Source of the DNA: Streptomyces liliiviolaceus
GTDB lineage: Bacteria > Actinomycetota > Actinomycetes > Streptomycetales > Streptomycetaceae
NCBI RefSeq assembly: GCF_018070025.1
Contig: NZ_JAGPYQ010000002.1
Location: 62,001-126,000, forward strand
Length of the DNA stretch: 64,000 bases
Direction of reading: 5' to 3'
The position numbers and the translations under genes were made by a program. How positions within the stretch are numbered: position 1 is the first letter of the stretch; the number at the start of each line of letters is the position of its first letter. The notes under the pieces were generated by a model. That model was not told the origin of the DNA. It saw nothing but the letters and a program-made list of their open reading frames with translations, and made no database searches. Below, in pieces: positions 26,699 to 34,987 of the stretch.

Positions 26699-29260
26699 CT
26701 ACTCTGTCGCGATGGCTCGCAGCACGTCCAAGCGGGCTGCGCGGCGCGCAGGCCGCAGGCCCGCGAGCGCGCCCGCCGCGACCCCCACCCCGGCGACCAC
26801 GCACAGTTGAACCGGCGGCACCGCGAACGCGAACGCGCTGCTCGACGCCCCGTCGGACGCCTTGACCAGCACCCAGCCGAGGAATCCGCCGAGCGCCAGC
26901 CCGCCCGCCGTGCCGAACGCGGCCACCAGGACGGACTCCCAGCGGACCATGGCCCGCAGCTGCGACCGGGTCTGTCCGACGGCCCGCAACAGACCGAGTT
27001 CGCGGGTGCGTTCATGGACCGCGAGGGTCAGCGTGTTGGCGATGCCGAGCAGTGCGATGAGCACGGCGAGCGCGAGCAGCGCGTAGACGAGGGTGAGCAT
27101 CATGTCGATGGCCCCGGCCGAGGACCGCGCGTACTCGTCACGGGTCTGCACCTCGGGGTTGCCGTACGCCTTCGCGACCTGCTCGACCGCCGCCTTGCCC
27201 TCGGCCGCGTCCACACCGTCCTTGAAGCTCACGGCGACGACCGTGTCGGAGTCCTGGGTGCGGTGCGGGGCCCAGGCCTCGCGGGTGATGACGTACTCAC
27301 CGGCCAGCTCGGAACGGCCGTAGACCGCGCGGACGGTGAAGGTCTTCTCCTGGCCGTCGGTGAAGGCGAGCCGGGTGGTGTCGCCGGCCGTGAGGTCCTG
27401 CTTGTCGGCCTCCTCCTCCGTGACGGCGATGCCGTCGGCGCCCAGGTCACGCATCGAGCCGCGTACGTCGCCGAGGTCGAAGGTCCGCTCCAGCGCGACC
27501 GGGTCCGTGACCGTCAACGCCCGCCCCTTGCCGTCGACTTCGGCCACTCCGCGGCCCAGCCCGACCGCCGTGTCGACCTCGGGCCGTTCGCCGATCGCGC
27601 CGGCGAGTGCGGGGCTCAGTCCGCTGCCGCCCGCGCCGAACGACGGGGTGCTCACGACGACGTCCCCGGCGAAGGACCGCGACACCGTCTGGTCCATGGT
27701 CGCCTTCAGCGAGGCGCCGAAGACCGTGAACAGTGACACCACGGCCACGCCGATCATCAGGGCACTGGCGGTGGCCGCGGTGCGTTTGGGGCTGCGCAGG
27801 GCGTTGCGCGCGGCCAGGGCGCCGGTGACACCGCGCAGCCGGTCCAGCGGCGCCCCCAGGACGCGTACGGCGCTGGTCGCGGCGACCGGGCCGAGGACCA
27901 CGAAGGCGGCGAGTGCCAGCACGGCGCCCCCGCCCGCGAGCCACAGCGACGGGCTGACGACGACGCCGGTCAGGGTGACGGCGATCGCCAGAGCGGCGAG
28001 TCCGGTGCCCACGACGGCGCGGGTCCGGGACGCGCCGGACCGGTCGACGGACGTCTCGCGCAGGGCGGCCAGCGGTGCGGTGCGCCCGGCGCGTACGGCG
28101 GGCAGCAGCGCGGAGCCCAGGCAGACCACGACGCCTACCGCGAGCGGCAGGGCCATGGACAGCGCGCTGATCACCAAGTCGCCCTCGGGGAAAGGGAATC
28201 CGATGGCCGGGAACAGCGCCTGGAGGCCTGCCGCGATACCGATGCCACCCGCGAGACCGGCCGCGGACGCGACCACGGCGACCACGCTCGCCTCCACGAG
28301 CGTCGACGCGGTGACCTGGCGGCGGGAGGCGCCGAGGGCACGCAACAGGGCGTTCTCGCGGGTGCGTTGGGCGACGACGATCGCGAAGGTGTTGTGGATG
28401 GAGAAGGTCGCGACGAGCAGCGCCACTCCGGAGAACACCAGCAGGAACGTGGTGAAGAGTGTCAGGAACTGGCCGGAGATCATGTCGGTGTTCTCCTCGG
28501 CCAGTTCCTGACCGGTGATCGCCTCGACTCCCTTGGGCAGTACGGGAGTCAGGGCGTCGACGAGTTCCCGCTGACCGGTGCCGGGGCCGGCCCGTACGAG
28601 GATGCTCGCGGCTTCGCCGGGCTTCGCGGTCAGGTACTTCTCGGCGTCGGAGCGCGTCATGCCGGTGAAGGTCACCTGCGCCATGCCGTCCTCGCCGCCG
28701 AAGGTCGCGAGGCCCACGATCGTCACGTCGACGGGATCGGGCGTGCGCAGGGTCGTCGTGTCGCCGATACGGAGGTCGCCCTTCTCGGCCGCGCCCCGGT
28801 TGACGACGACCTCGCCGGACTTCGCCGGGGCGCGTCCCTCGGCCAGGCGGTAGGCGTTGAGTTCGGGGTCGTCGATCCAGTTGCCCGCGAGGGTGGGCGG
28901 GCCCTGGCCGCCGATGGGCTCGCCGTTCGCGCCGACGAGCTGGCCCGCGCCCTGGATGTCGGGGGCGGCAGCGGCGACACCCGGGATCTTCTCGACGGCC
29001 GCCACCAGGTCGGTGTCCACGGGCTGCCGTACGCCCTGGCTCTCCCCCGGTGTGGTGATGGTGTCGGCGCTGCGGACCACGGCATCGGTGCCGCTGGTGG
29101 CGTCGCCGAACATGGTGTCGAAGGAGGCGCGCAGGGTGTCGCCCATGACGAGCGTGCCCGCCAGGAAGGCGACACCGAGCAGGACCGCCAGGAAGGTACC
29201 GGCGAAGCGTCGCTTGTGGGCACGCAGCGAGGAGACGCTGATCCGCACGGACGCGTTCAT
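26699..29260 (-). CDS. FtsX/MacB-family ABC transporter permease
   Basis: An 853-residue permease of the MacB-type exporter superfamily. The first helix is in RRFAGTFLAVLLGVAFLAGTLVMGD. A large extracytoplasmic domain follows (about 50-260), then an FtsX unit of three helices (260-400: FLTLFTTFLLVFSGVALLVATFSIHNTFAI, RENALLRALGASRRQV). A central helical pair, a second external domain and a C-terminal FtsX unit (TLVYALLALAVLIALLGIANTL, RTRELGLLRAVGQTR) complete it. These systems act by mechanotransmission, often in antimicrobial peptide resistance or lipoprotein export. ATG 29260 overlaps the ATPase stop by four bases (ATGA), so expression is coupled. AAGGGGG lies upstream. Confidence 0.92.
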   Translation of the reverse strand: MNASVRISVSSLRAHKRRFAGTFLAVLLGVAFLAGTLVMGDTLRASFDTMFGDATSGTDAVVRSADTITTPGESQGVRQPVDTDLVAAVEKIPGVAAAAPDIQGAGQLVGANGEPIGGQGPPTLAGNWIDDPELNAYRLAEGRAPAKSGEVVVNRGAAEKGDLRIGDTTTLRTPDPVDVTIVGLATFGGEDGMAQVTFTGMTRSDAEKYLTAKPGEAASILVRAGPGTGQRELVDALTPVLPKGVEAITGQELAEENTDMISGQFLTLFTTFLLVFSGVALLVATFSIHNTFAIVVAQRTRENALLRALGASRRQVTASTLVEASVVAVVASAAGLAGGIGIAAGLQALFPAIGFPFPEGDLVISALSMALPLAVGVVVCLGSALLPAVRAGRTAPLAALRETSVDRSGASRTRAVVGTGLAALAIAVTLTGVVVSPSLWLAGGGAVLALAAFVVLGPVAATSAVRVLGAPLDRLRGVTGALAARNALRSPKRTAATASALMIGVAVVSLFTVFGASLKATMDQTVSRSFAGDVVVSTPSFGAGGSGLSPALAGAIGERPEVDTAVGLGRGVAEVDGKGRALTVTDPVALERTFDLGDVRGSMRDLGADGIAVTEEEADKQDLTAGDTTRLAFTDGQEKTFTVRAVYGRSELAGEYVITREAWAPHRTQDSDTVVAVSFKDGVDAAEGKAAVEQVAKAYGNPEVQTRDEYARSSAGAIDMMLTLVYALLALAVLIALLGIANTLTLAVHERTRELGLLRAVGQTRSQLRAMVRWESVLVAAFGTAGGLALGGFLGWVLVKASDGASSSAFAFAVPPVQLCVVAGVGVAAGALAGLRPARRAARLDVLRAIATE

Positions 29261-30102
29261 GACGGAGCCCCCTTGCTGTCGAACGTGCCGTCGAACGCCT
29301 TCAGCCGGTCCAGGACCCGGTCGGCCGTCGGGGACTCCATGCGGTCCACGAGGCGGCCGTCGGCGAGGAAGACCACCTCGTCGGCGTGGGCTGCGGCGAC
29401 CGGGTCGTGGGTGACCATGACGACCGTGCGGTCCATCCGGCGTACGGCCCGGCCGAGGAGGTTCAGGACCTCCTCGCCGGAGCGTGAATCGAGGTTGCCG
29501 GTCGGTTCGTCGGCGAAGACGACATCGGGCCGGCCCGCGAACGCCCGTGCCACGGCGACGCGTTGCTGCTGACCGCCGGAGAGTTCGGCGGGCCGGTGGT
29601 GCAGCCGGTCGCGCAGCCCGACGACCTCCACGAGGGCGTCGATCCACTCGCCGGACGAGCCGTCCCGCCTCCCGTCACCCCTCCCCTCACCCCTCCCGTC
29701 ACCCCTGCGGCCACGCCCGCGCCCGGCCAGATCCATGGGCAGCGTGATGTTCTCCGCGACGGTCAGCGTCGGTACCAGGTTGAAGGCCTGGAAGACGAAG
29801 CCGATACGGTCGCGCCGCAGCAGCGTGAGGCGGCGGTCGTCGAGCGTGCCCAGCTCGGTGTCGCCGATGAAGGCCGCGCCCGAGGTGAGGGTGTCCAGGC
29901 CCGCCGCGCAGTGCATCAGGGTGGACTTGCCGGAGCCCGAGGGCCCCATGATCGCGGTGAAGCGTCCGGCGGGGAAGGTGACGTCGATCCCGTCCAGGGC
30001 CCGTACCGCCGTGTCCCCGGCGCCGTACACCTTCACCGCTCCGGCGACCCGCGCCGCGGTCCGTGTGCCCTTGGTGGCGGTCGTCGCGGGTGGCGCGTTC
30101 AT
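29257..30102 (-). CDS. ABC transporter ATP-binding protein (MacB/LolD type)
   Basis: A 281-residue ATPase energising the adjacent FtsX permease. Walker A GPSGSGKST, Q-loop FVFQAFNLVPTLT, signature LSGGQQQRVAVARAFA, Walker B VVFADEPTGNLD and the H-loop MVTHD are all intact. Between Q-loop and signature, about 25 residues of GRGRGRRGDGRGEGRGDGRR replace the few residues usually found there, encoded by near-repeats of CCCGTCACCCCT (29665-29715). The insert lies in the helical subdomain facing the permease. ATG 30102 overlaps the stop of the SHOCT gene (ATGA), so all three genes form one coupled operon. Confidence 0.94.
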   Translation of the reverse strand: MNAPPATTATKGTRTAARVAGAVKVYGAGDTAVRALDGIDVTFPAGRFTAIMGPSGSGKSTLMHCAAGLDTLTSGAAFIGDTELGTLDDRRLTLLRRDRIGFVFQAFNLVPTLTVAENITLPMDLAGRGRGRRGDGRGEGRGDGRRDGSSGEWIDALVEVVGLRDRLHHRPAELSGGQQQRVAVARAFAGRPDVVFADEPTGNLDSRSGEEVLNLLGRAVRRMDRTVVMVTHDPVAAAHADEVVFLADGRLVDRMESPTADRVLDRLKAFDGTFDSKGAPS

Positions 30103-30416
30103 GCCGCACCGCCCTTGCCCGTACGTCCGAAGCGCTCGTCCGGCCCCGTGCGTCCGAACTGCTCGTCCAGGACGGAGAGGCGGCGCCAGTACTCGTCCTC
30201 GTCGATCTCGCCGGCGGCGAAGCGCCTGCCCAGCATCGCGATCGGCGAGTCGCCGGAGGGTCGGGACCGCTCGGGGCCGTGCCACGGGCCGCGACGGCCG
30301 CGCCACACCGTGCGGCGCAGGACGGTCACGACACCGATCACGACGGCCGCCCAGATCAGCGGGAAGAACAGGATCCACGGGCCGGGCCCGCCGTCCCAGT
30401 TCGCCAGGGTCTGCAT
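30099..30416 (-). CDS. Single-helix SHOCT-domain protein
   Basis: A 105-residue protein: one N-terminal membrane helix (WILFFPLIWAAVVIGVVTVL, residues 14-33), a basic stretch, then SPIAMLGRRFAAGEIDEDEY, the SHOCT motif, found at ends of membrane proteins and thought to mediate oligomerisation. GAGGAG precedes ATG 30416. It is the first gene of the coupled SHOCT-ATPase-permease operon and is divergent from tetR, whose operator at 30605 may control both. Its job in the transporter is unknown. Confidence 0.85.
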   Translation of the reverse strand: MQTLANWDGGPGPWILFFPLIWAAVVIGVVTVLRRTVWRGRRGPWHGPERSRPSGDSPIAMLGRRFAAGEIDEDEYWRRLSVLDEQFGRTGPDERFGRTGKGGAA

Positions 30417-30604
30417 CTGAAGTCATCTCCTCGGGAGGTCCGGCACTCCGGCTGGTTCCGGGTGTTCCGGTGATGCTTCGAGGCTCGCGCCGGGAGGGGG
30501 TCCGGGTCGTCGTACGGCCAGCGGCAGTACGCGTACCTCCGTGGGAGTAGGAATGCGGGCTTCGGCTGCTCCTCGCGCCTTCGGCTCCGCCCACCTCTCG
30601 ATTC

Positions 30605-30624
30605 TGTAACTACTAGTATGTACA
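30605..30624. promoter_or_regulatory. Palindromic TetR-type operator overlapping the tetR -10 box
   Basis: The site reads TGTA-AC-TACTAGTA-TG-TACA: sixteen of twenty positions are perfectly symmetric, with only two dinucleotides off. It overlaps the -10 box TACAGT (30621-30626) of the TetR gene, whose GTG start follows six bases later, so binding would block its own transcription. The divergent ABC operon starts 189 bp away. Confidence 0.75.
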
Positions 30625-30632
30625 GTGTCTGT

Positions 30633-31226
30633 GTGAGTACTCCGGAGCGTCTGATCGAAGCCACCCGTGAGCTGCTGTGGGAGCGCGGCTACGTGGGCAC
30701 GAGCCCGAAAGCGATCCTGCAGCGGGCGGGCGCGGGCCAGGGCAGCATGTACCACCACTTCACGGGCAAGCCCGAGCTGGCCCTGGCCGCGATCCGGCGC
30801 ACCGCGGAGGAGATACGCGCCACCGCCGAAGCGGTGCTGGGCGGGCCGGGTTCCCCGTACGAGCGGGTCGAGGCGTATCTGCGGCGCGAGCGCGACGTCC
30901 TGCGCGGCTGTCCGGTCGGGCGGCTGACCATGGATCCGGACGTCGTCGCGAGCGACGAACTGCGCGCGCCCGTGGACGAGACGCTGGACTGGTTGCGCGA
31001 GCGGCTGGCCGCGGTCGTCGAGGAGGGCCGGGAGCGGGGCGAGTTCGCGCCGGGACTGGACGGCGAGGAGATCGCCGCGACGATCGTGGCCACGGTCCAG
31101 GGAGGCTATGTGCTGGCCCGCGCCTCCGGCTCGACCGCCGCCTTCGACACGGGGGTCCGCGGGCTGCTGTCCCTCCTCGCGCCCCGCTCCCCCGCCGGCG
31201 ACTGCCCCACCCCTACGAAGGCCTGA
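30633..31226 (+). CDS. TetR-family transcriptional regulator
   Basis: A 197-residue repressor. The helix-turn-helix is TSPKAILQRAGAGQGSMYHHFTGKPELALAAIRR (about residues 22-56), with the G-S-M-Y-x-H-F core typical of TetR. The C-terminal ligand domain includes VATVQGGYVLARA. GTG 30633 is preferred over ATG 30618 because TACAGT stands six bases upstream (leaderless) and the ATG lies inside the operator. It is divergent from the SHOCT/ABC operon and 18 bp from a DUF4865 gene on the same strand, either of which it may control. The ligand is unknown. Confidence 0.88.
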   Translation: MSTPERLIEATRELLWERGYVGTSPKAILQRAGAGQGSMYHHFTGKPELALAAIRRTAEEIRATAEAVLGGPGSPYERVEAYLRRERDVLRGCPVGRLTMDPDVVASDELRAPVDETLDWLRERLAAVVEEGRERGEFAPGLDGEEIAATIVATVQGGYVLARASGSTAAFDTGVRGLLSLLAPRSPAGDCPTPTKA

Positions 31227-31243
31227 GCCGCCGGGAGGCACCG

Positions 31244-31828
31244 ATGCACGCCATGCAGTACGAGATCACCCTGCCCGCGGACTACGACATGGGCATCGTC
31301 CGGGACCGGGTGGCCCGCGTCGGGCATCTGCTCGACGACTGGGACGGGCTCGGGCTGAAGGCCTACCTGCTGAGGGAGCGGGGCGTGGACGGCTCGGCGG
31401 TGAACCAGTACGCGCCGTTCTATCTCTGGGACACGCCCGAGGGCATGAACTCCTTCCTCTGGGGGCCCGGCTTCCAGGGGCTCGTGAACGACTTCGGGCG
31501 CCCCGTGGTCCAGCACTGGACGGGCCTGGCGTACGAGGACGGGGGCGCAGCCGGTGCGGCGCCCGAGGTCGCGGTACGCAGACGGGTGAGCGTCCCCGAG
31601 GGCGTGCCGCTCGCCGAGGTGGCGCGGGAGGCCGTCCTGGAGGCGGGGCGCCTGGCCGCGCTGGACGGGGTCGTGGGTGCCGCTGCCGCCCTCGACCCAC
31701 GTCACTGGGAGGTCGTGCACTTCTCCCTCTGGGCCCACGACACGCCCAAGGCCGAGGGCGAGACGTATCGCGTGCTGCATCTGTCGGCGCCGGGGCGTGA
31801 CCGGCTGCGCAGGGGACGGCAGTGGTGA
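31244..31828 (+). CDS. DUF4865 family protein
   Basis: A 194-residue cytosolic protein, MHAMQYEITLPADYDMGIVR at the N-terminus, with GLKAYLLRERGVDGSAVNQY and YLWDTPEGMNSFLWGPGFQG in the middle, matching DUF4865. The fold resembles dimeric alpha-beta barrel (monooxygenase-like) proteins, but no activity has been shown to my knowledge. GGGAGG lies 5 bases before ATG 31244. It follows tetR by 17 bp and overlaps the phosphotriesterase gene, so the three are probably one transcript; DUF4865 genes are often next to TetR regulators. Confidence 0.83.
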   Translation: MHAMQYEITLPADYDMGIVRDRVARVGHLLDDWDGLGLKAYLLRERGVDGSAVNQYAPFYLWDTPEGMNSFLWGPGFQGLVNDFGRPVVQHWTGLAYEDGGAAGAAPEVAVRRRVSVPEGVPLAEVAREAVLEAGRLAALDGVVGAAAALDPRHWEVVHFSLWAHDTPKAEGETYRVLHLSAPGRDRLRRGRQW

Positions 31829-32763
31829 GTCAGGTCGGTGCGCCCCGTACCGTCCGCACGGTGGTCGGGGACATTCCCCCGGCGGAGTTGGGGGTGTGCA
31901 ACGCGCACGACCATCTCTTCTTCAGCAGTCCCCGCCTTCCGGGGCAGGAGTTGCGGGACGCGGGCGCCGCGACGGCCGAGCTGGCCGCGTTCGGCGCGGC
32001 GGGTGGCGGAAGCGTCGCCCAGTGGACCCCGTACGGACTGGGGCGGCGGGCCGCCGATCTGCCGCTGGTCGCCCGCGCCGCCGGGGTCCATGTCGTGGCC
32101 GCCACGGGACTGCACCAGGCCGTCCACTACGCGCCGGAGGTGCTGGACCGGCTGCGGGGCGGGCTGCGCGGCGGGCTCGCCGACGTCTTCGTGTCCGAGC
32201 TGACCGAGGGCCTGGCCACGTCCGGTGTGCGGGCGGGTTTCATCAAGGTGGCGGGCGGTTTCCACGCGCTCGACGCGCATGCCCGCTGGACGATGACCGC
32301 GGCGGCCGAGGCGCACCACGCCACGGGGGCGCCGATCGCCGTGCACCTGGAGCTGGGCACGGGCGCGCTCGACGTACTCGACCTGTTGTGCGGGGAGTTG
32401 GGCGTGGCGCCAGCCCGTGTGATCCTCGGACATCTCAACCGCTCCCCCGACCCGGTGGTACACCGGCAGGCCGCCGAGTCCGGCGCCTATCTGGCTTTTG
32501 ACGGACCGTCACGCGCGAATCACGCGACGGACTGGCGCATGCCCGATGCCGTACGCGATCTTGCCGACGCCGGTTTCGGCGACCGGCTGCTTCTCGGCGG
32601 GGACACGACCACGGCCGGGGCCCGCTCGGTGAACGGCGGGCCCGGGATGCCGTATCTGCTGCGCCGCGTCCGGCCCCGGCTCGAACTCGCTCTGGGGAGC
32701 GAGCTGGTGGAGCGCGTGCTGACGGCGAATCCGCAGCGGGCGTTCGCCGTCGGGTGGACGTAG
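31825..32763 (+). CDS. Phosphotriesterase-family metal-dependent hydrolase
   Basis: A 312-residue amidohydrolase-superfamily enzyme. The binuclear metal ligands are visible: N-terminal H-x-H in CNAHDHLFF, the bridging lysine in RAGFIKVAGG, histidines in PIAVHLELG and ILGHLNRSP, and the terminal aspartate in LLLGGDTTT. Family members hydrolyse phosphotriesters, lactones or sugar-acid lactones; the natural substrate here is more likely a lactone or phosphorylated sugar than an organophosphate, which is inference. GTG 31825 shares GTGA with the DUF4865 stop (GTG 31822 is an alternative), so translation is coupled. Confidence 0.87.
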   Translation: MSQVGAPRTVRTVVGDIPPAELGVCNAHDHLFFSSPRLPGQELRDAGAATAELAAFGAAGGGSVAQWTPYGLGRRAADLPLVARAAGVHVVAATGLHQAVHYAPEVLDRLRGGLRGGLADVFVSELTEGLATSGVRAGFIKVAGGFHALDAHARWTMTAAAEAHHATGAPIAVHLELGTGALDVLDLLCGELGVAPARVILGHLNRSPDPVVHRQAAESGAYLAFDGPSRANHATDWRMPDAVRDLADAGFGDRLLLGGDTTTAGARSVNGGPGMPYLLRRVRPRLELALGSELVERVLTANPQRAFAVGWT

Positions 32764-32816
32764 AGCCACGGGCGGCAGTGAGGACGGCGTTCGGCCGCGG
32801 GACGGCGGGGGCGGGC

Positions 32817-32886
32817 CGCGCCGTTCCCCGCGCCCCTCGGGGAGGGGCTGCGCCCCGTCCCCCTCAGGCGCGCGGGGAACGGCGCG
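32817..32886. terminator. Perfect 17-bp inverted repeat between convergent genes
   Basis: CGCGCCGTTCCCCGCGC (32817-32833) pairs perfectly with GCGCGGGGAACGGCGCG (32870-32886); a second hairpin GGGGAGGGGC/GCCCCGTCCCC sits inside. It separates the phosphotriesterase and ROK genes and resembles the dispersed repeat at 26454, so it is likely a repeat-derived bidirectional terminator. Confidence 0.65.
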
Positions 32887-32897
32887 ATCAGATCCGC

Positions 32898-34139
32898 TCA
32901 GGCGTGTGCCAGGGCCGCGATCGGGTCGTCCAGGACCGGCTGCCACGCCAACTCGGCCGCGCCCACCAGGCTGTTGTGGTCCAGTGTGCAGGCCAGGATG
33001 GGTACGCCACCGCTCCGCCCCCACAGGCTCCGGTCCGCCACGACCGCCCGCAGCCTCTCCGGGTCGGCGTCCAGGAGGGTGCGGTGCAGGCCGCCGAGGA
33101 TGATGCGGTCCGGGTTGAGGATGTTGACCAGGCCCGCGAGGCCCTGGCCCAGCCGGTCGATCAGTGCCTCGACGGCGGTGCGTACGCCCGGGTCGGCGTA
33201 GTGGTCGCGGATCAGTTCGTTGGCCTGCTGGAGCAGGGACACCTCGGGGCCGGGGTCGCGGCCGGCCGCGGTCAGGAACGCCAGGGGGTCCGCCTCGACG
33301 TCCAGGCAACCCCGGCTGCCGCAGTGGCAGGCGCGGCCCTCCGGGTTGACCGTGAGGTGGCCGACTTCGAGCGCGAGGCCCGAACTGCCCGTGTGCAGAC
33401 GCCCGTCGAGCACCAGCGCACCGCCGACACCCCGGTGCCCGGTCGCCACGCACAGCAGATCGCGCGCGCCGCGGCCGGCGCCGTGCCGGTGCTCGGCGAG
33501 CGCGGCGAGGTTGACGTCGTTGGCGGCGAACGCCGGACCGGTGATGCCGGCCGCGCGGACGCACTCCGCGAAGATCTCCCGCACGGGCGCGCCGGCCGGC
33601 CAGGCCAGGTGCAGCGGGTTGAGCGCGGTGCCCTCGGGTTCGGCGACGGCCGACGGGACGGCCACCCCGGCGCCCACACAGCGGCGGCCCGTCTCCCGGA
33701 GGAGATCGGCGCCCGCCTCCACGACCGAGCGGAGCACCTTCGCCGGGTCGGCGTCCACGGTCTCGCAGCCCGGCGCGGTCGCCACGAGCCGGCCGCCGAG
33801 GCCGACCAGGGCGGCCCGGAAGCCGTCGGCGTGCACCTGGGCGGCCAGCGCCACGGGGCCGTCCTCGGCGAGTTCGAGCCGGTGCGAGGGGCGGCCCTGC
33901 GAACCGGCCGCTGCGCCCGGCCGGGCGTCGACGCGGATCAGCCCGAGCGCCTCCAGCTCCGCGGCGACCGCGCCCGCCGTCGCACGGGTGACGCCCAGTT
34001 CGGCGGTGAGCACGGCCCGGGTCGGCGCGCGTCCCGTGTGCACGAGCTCCAGCGCGGGTCCGAGCGCACCCCGCCCTCGGTCCAGGCGTGTCCTGGTGCT
34101 TCCTTCTCCCACCGCTCCGGGGGTCGCATCGCCGCTCAT
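32898..34139 (-). CDS. ROK-family transcriptional regulator
   Basis: A 413-residue sugar-responsive regulator. Winged helix at residues 25-75 (ALELVHTGRAPTRAVLTAEL, TRATAGAVAAELEALGLI), then a ROK kinase-like domain with GHLTVNPEGRACHCGSRGCL, which contains the zinc-binding CxCGxxGCxD box. GLVNILNPDRIILGG is also conserved. The NagC/XylR group usually represses sugar uptake genes. No sugar transporter is adjacent, so the target is not known; the nearest candidates are the AgaS/aldolase genes 4 kb away, which have their own DeoR regulator. ATG 34139 is preceded by GAGACT seven bases upstream. Confidence 0.92.
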   Translation of the reverse strand: MSGDATPGAVGEGSTRTRLDRGRGALGPALELVHTGRAPTRAVLTAELGVTRATAGAVAAELEALGLIRVDARPGAAAGSQGRPSHRLELAEDGPVALAAQVHADGFRAALVGLGGRLVATAPGCETVDADPAKVLRSVVEAGADLLRETGRRCVGAGVAVPSAVAEPEGTALNPLHLAWPAGAPVREIFAECVRAAGITGPAFAANDVNLAALAEHRHGAGRGARDLLCVATGHRGVGGALVLDGRLHTGSSGLALEVGHLTVNPEGRACHCGSRGCLDVEADPLAFLTAAGRDPGPEVSLLQQANELIRDHYADPGVRTAVEALIDRLGQGLAGLVNILNPDRIILGGLHRTLLDADPERLRAVVADRSLWGRSGGVPILACTLDHNSLVGAAELAWQPVLDDPIAALAHA

Positions 34140-34189
34140 GAGGGCGAGTCTCCCATGATCCGGTGGCCCGGTGACCGGTCAGTAGCCGG

Positions 34190-34891
34190 TCATGCGCCCG
34201 GGAGGCCGCTCACCCGCAGGGTGATGTTCAGGCGGCCGGTCAGTCCCAACTCGGGCGGTGCCGTGCCCGCGTGGACGCGCGGCACGCCGTGGTGGGCGAG
34301 CCGGGCCGCGCCACCGAACACGAACAGGTCGCCGCTGCGCAGTTCGACGTCCGTCCAGGGACGCCCCCTCGACGCGGTGTTGCCGAACCGGAAGACGCAG
34401 GTGTCGCCGAGGCTCAGCGACACCACGGGGGCGCCGGACTTCTCGTCGCTGTCGCGGTGCATACCCATGCGGGCGTCGGCGTCGTAGAAATTGATCAGCG
34501 CGATGTCGTAGTCGTACGGGGGTGGCGGGCCCTCTGCCTCCGGGGTGCGGTCCCCGGGAGTGGTCACGGCCCGGTCGCCGAGAGCGTCCCGCGCCGCCCG
34601 GCGCCCCAGCTCACCCAGCCAGGCGGGGAACTTCTTCACGGGCGCGCCGTCCCCGTCGACGACCGTCGGCGCGTACCCGTACGGATACCAGTGCCATCCG
34701 AGGCAGACCTGCCGGGAGGTCATGGTGCCACCGCCCGGGGTACGGACCGTGCGCAGTCCCGCGGGCGGCCTGGCCCAGTCGCGGCAGGCCTCCAGGAGGT
34801 CCTTCTGGCGTCCGGGCGACAGCCAGTCCGGCAGGTGCACGGCGCCCGGTGCGATCTCCGTCCGGCTCCGGGGAAACAGTTCGGCGTCCAT
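34190..34891 (-). CDS. alkB: AlkB-type 2-oxoglutarate/Fe(II) dioxygenase
   Basis: Repairs alkylated bases in DNA or RNA by oxidative demethylation. The 233-residue protein has the AlkB core: ALINFYDADARMGMHRDSDE (H and D of the HxD iron motif near 145), VVSLSLGDTCVFRFG, SGDLFVFGGAARLAHHGVPRV (distal H) and RLNITLRV, whose arginine binds 2-oxoglutarate. HWYPYGYAPT matches the nucleotide-recognition lid of E. coli AlkB. ATG 34891 was preferred; ATG 34900 adds three residues. No ada gene is adjacent. Confidence 0.92.
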   Translation of the reverse strand: MDAELFPRSRTEIAPGAVHLPDWLSPGRQKDLLEACRDWARPPAGLRTVRTPGGGTMTSRQVCLGWHWYPYGYAPTVVDGDGAPVKKFPAWLGELGRRAARDALGDRAVTTPGDRTPEAEGPPPPYDYDIALINFYDADARMGMHRDSDEKSGAPVVSLSLGDTCVFRFGNTASRGRPWTDVELRSGDLFVFGGAARLAHHGVPRVHAGTAPPELGLTGRLNITLRVSGLPGA

Positions 34892-34987
34892 GGCTCCCAT
34901 CCTCGCGCAGGGTCCGCGCACGCTCCCGCCGTACCCTCGCGTGGCCGTCGGGCGTCCCTGAGCTGCGCCTCAGTTAGCCTGGTCCCG

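Noticed and set aside
28367..29572. 401-codon + frame opposite the ABC genes
   Set aside because: Shadow of the FtsX permease and ATPase, which carry all the recognisable motifs.
30618..30632. ATG 30618 as the TetR start
   Set aside because: It lies inside the operator and overlaps the -10 box; GTG 30633 fits a leaderless message.
31825..32763. Organophosphate-degrading enzyme call
   Set aside because: The phosphotriesterase family is broad; the metal site is present but nothing shows that substrate, so only the family name is used.
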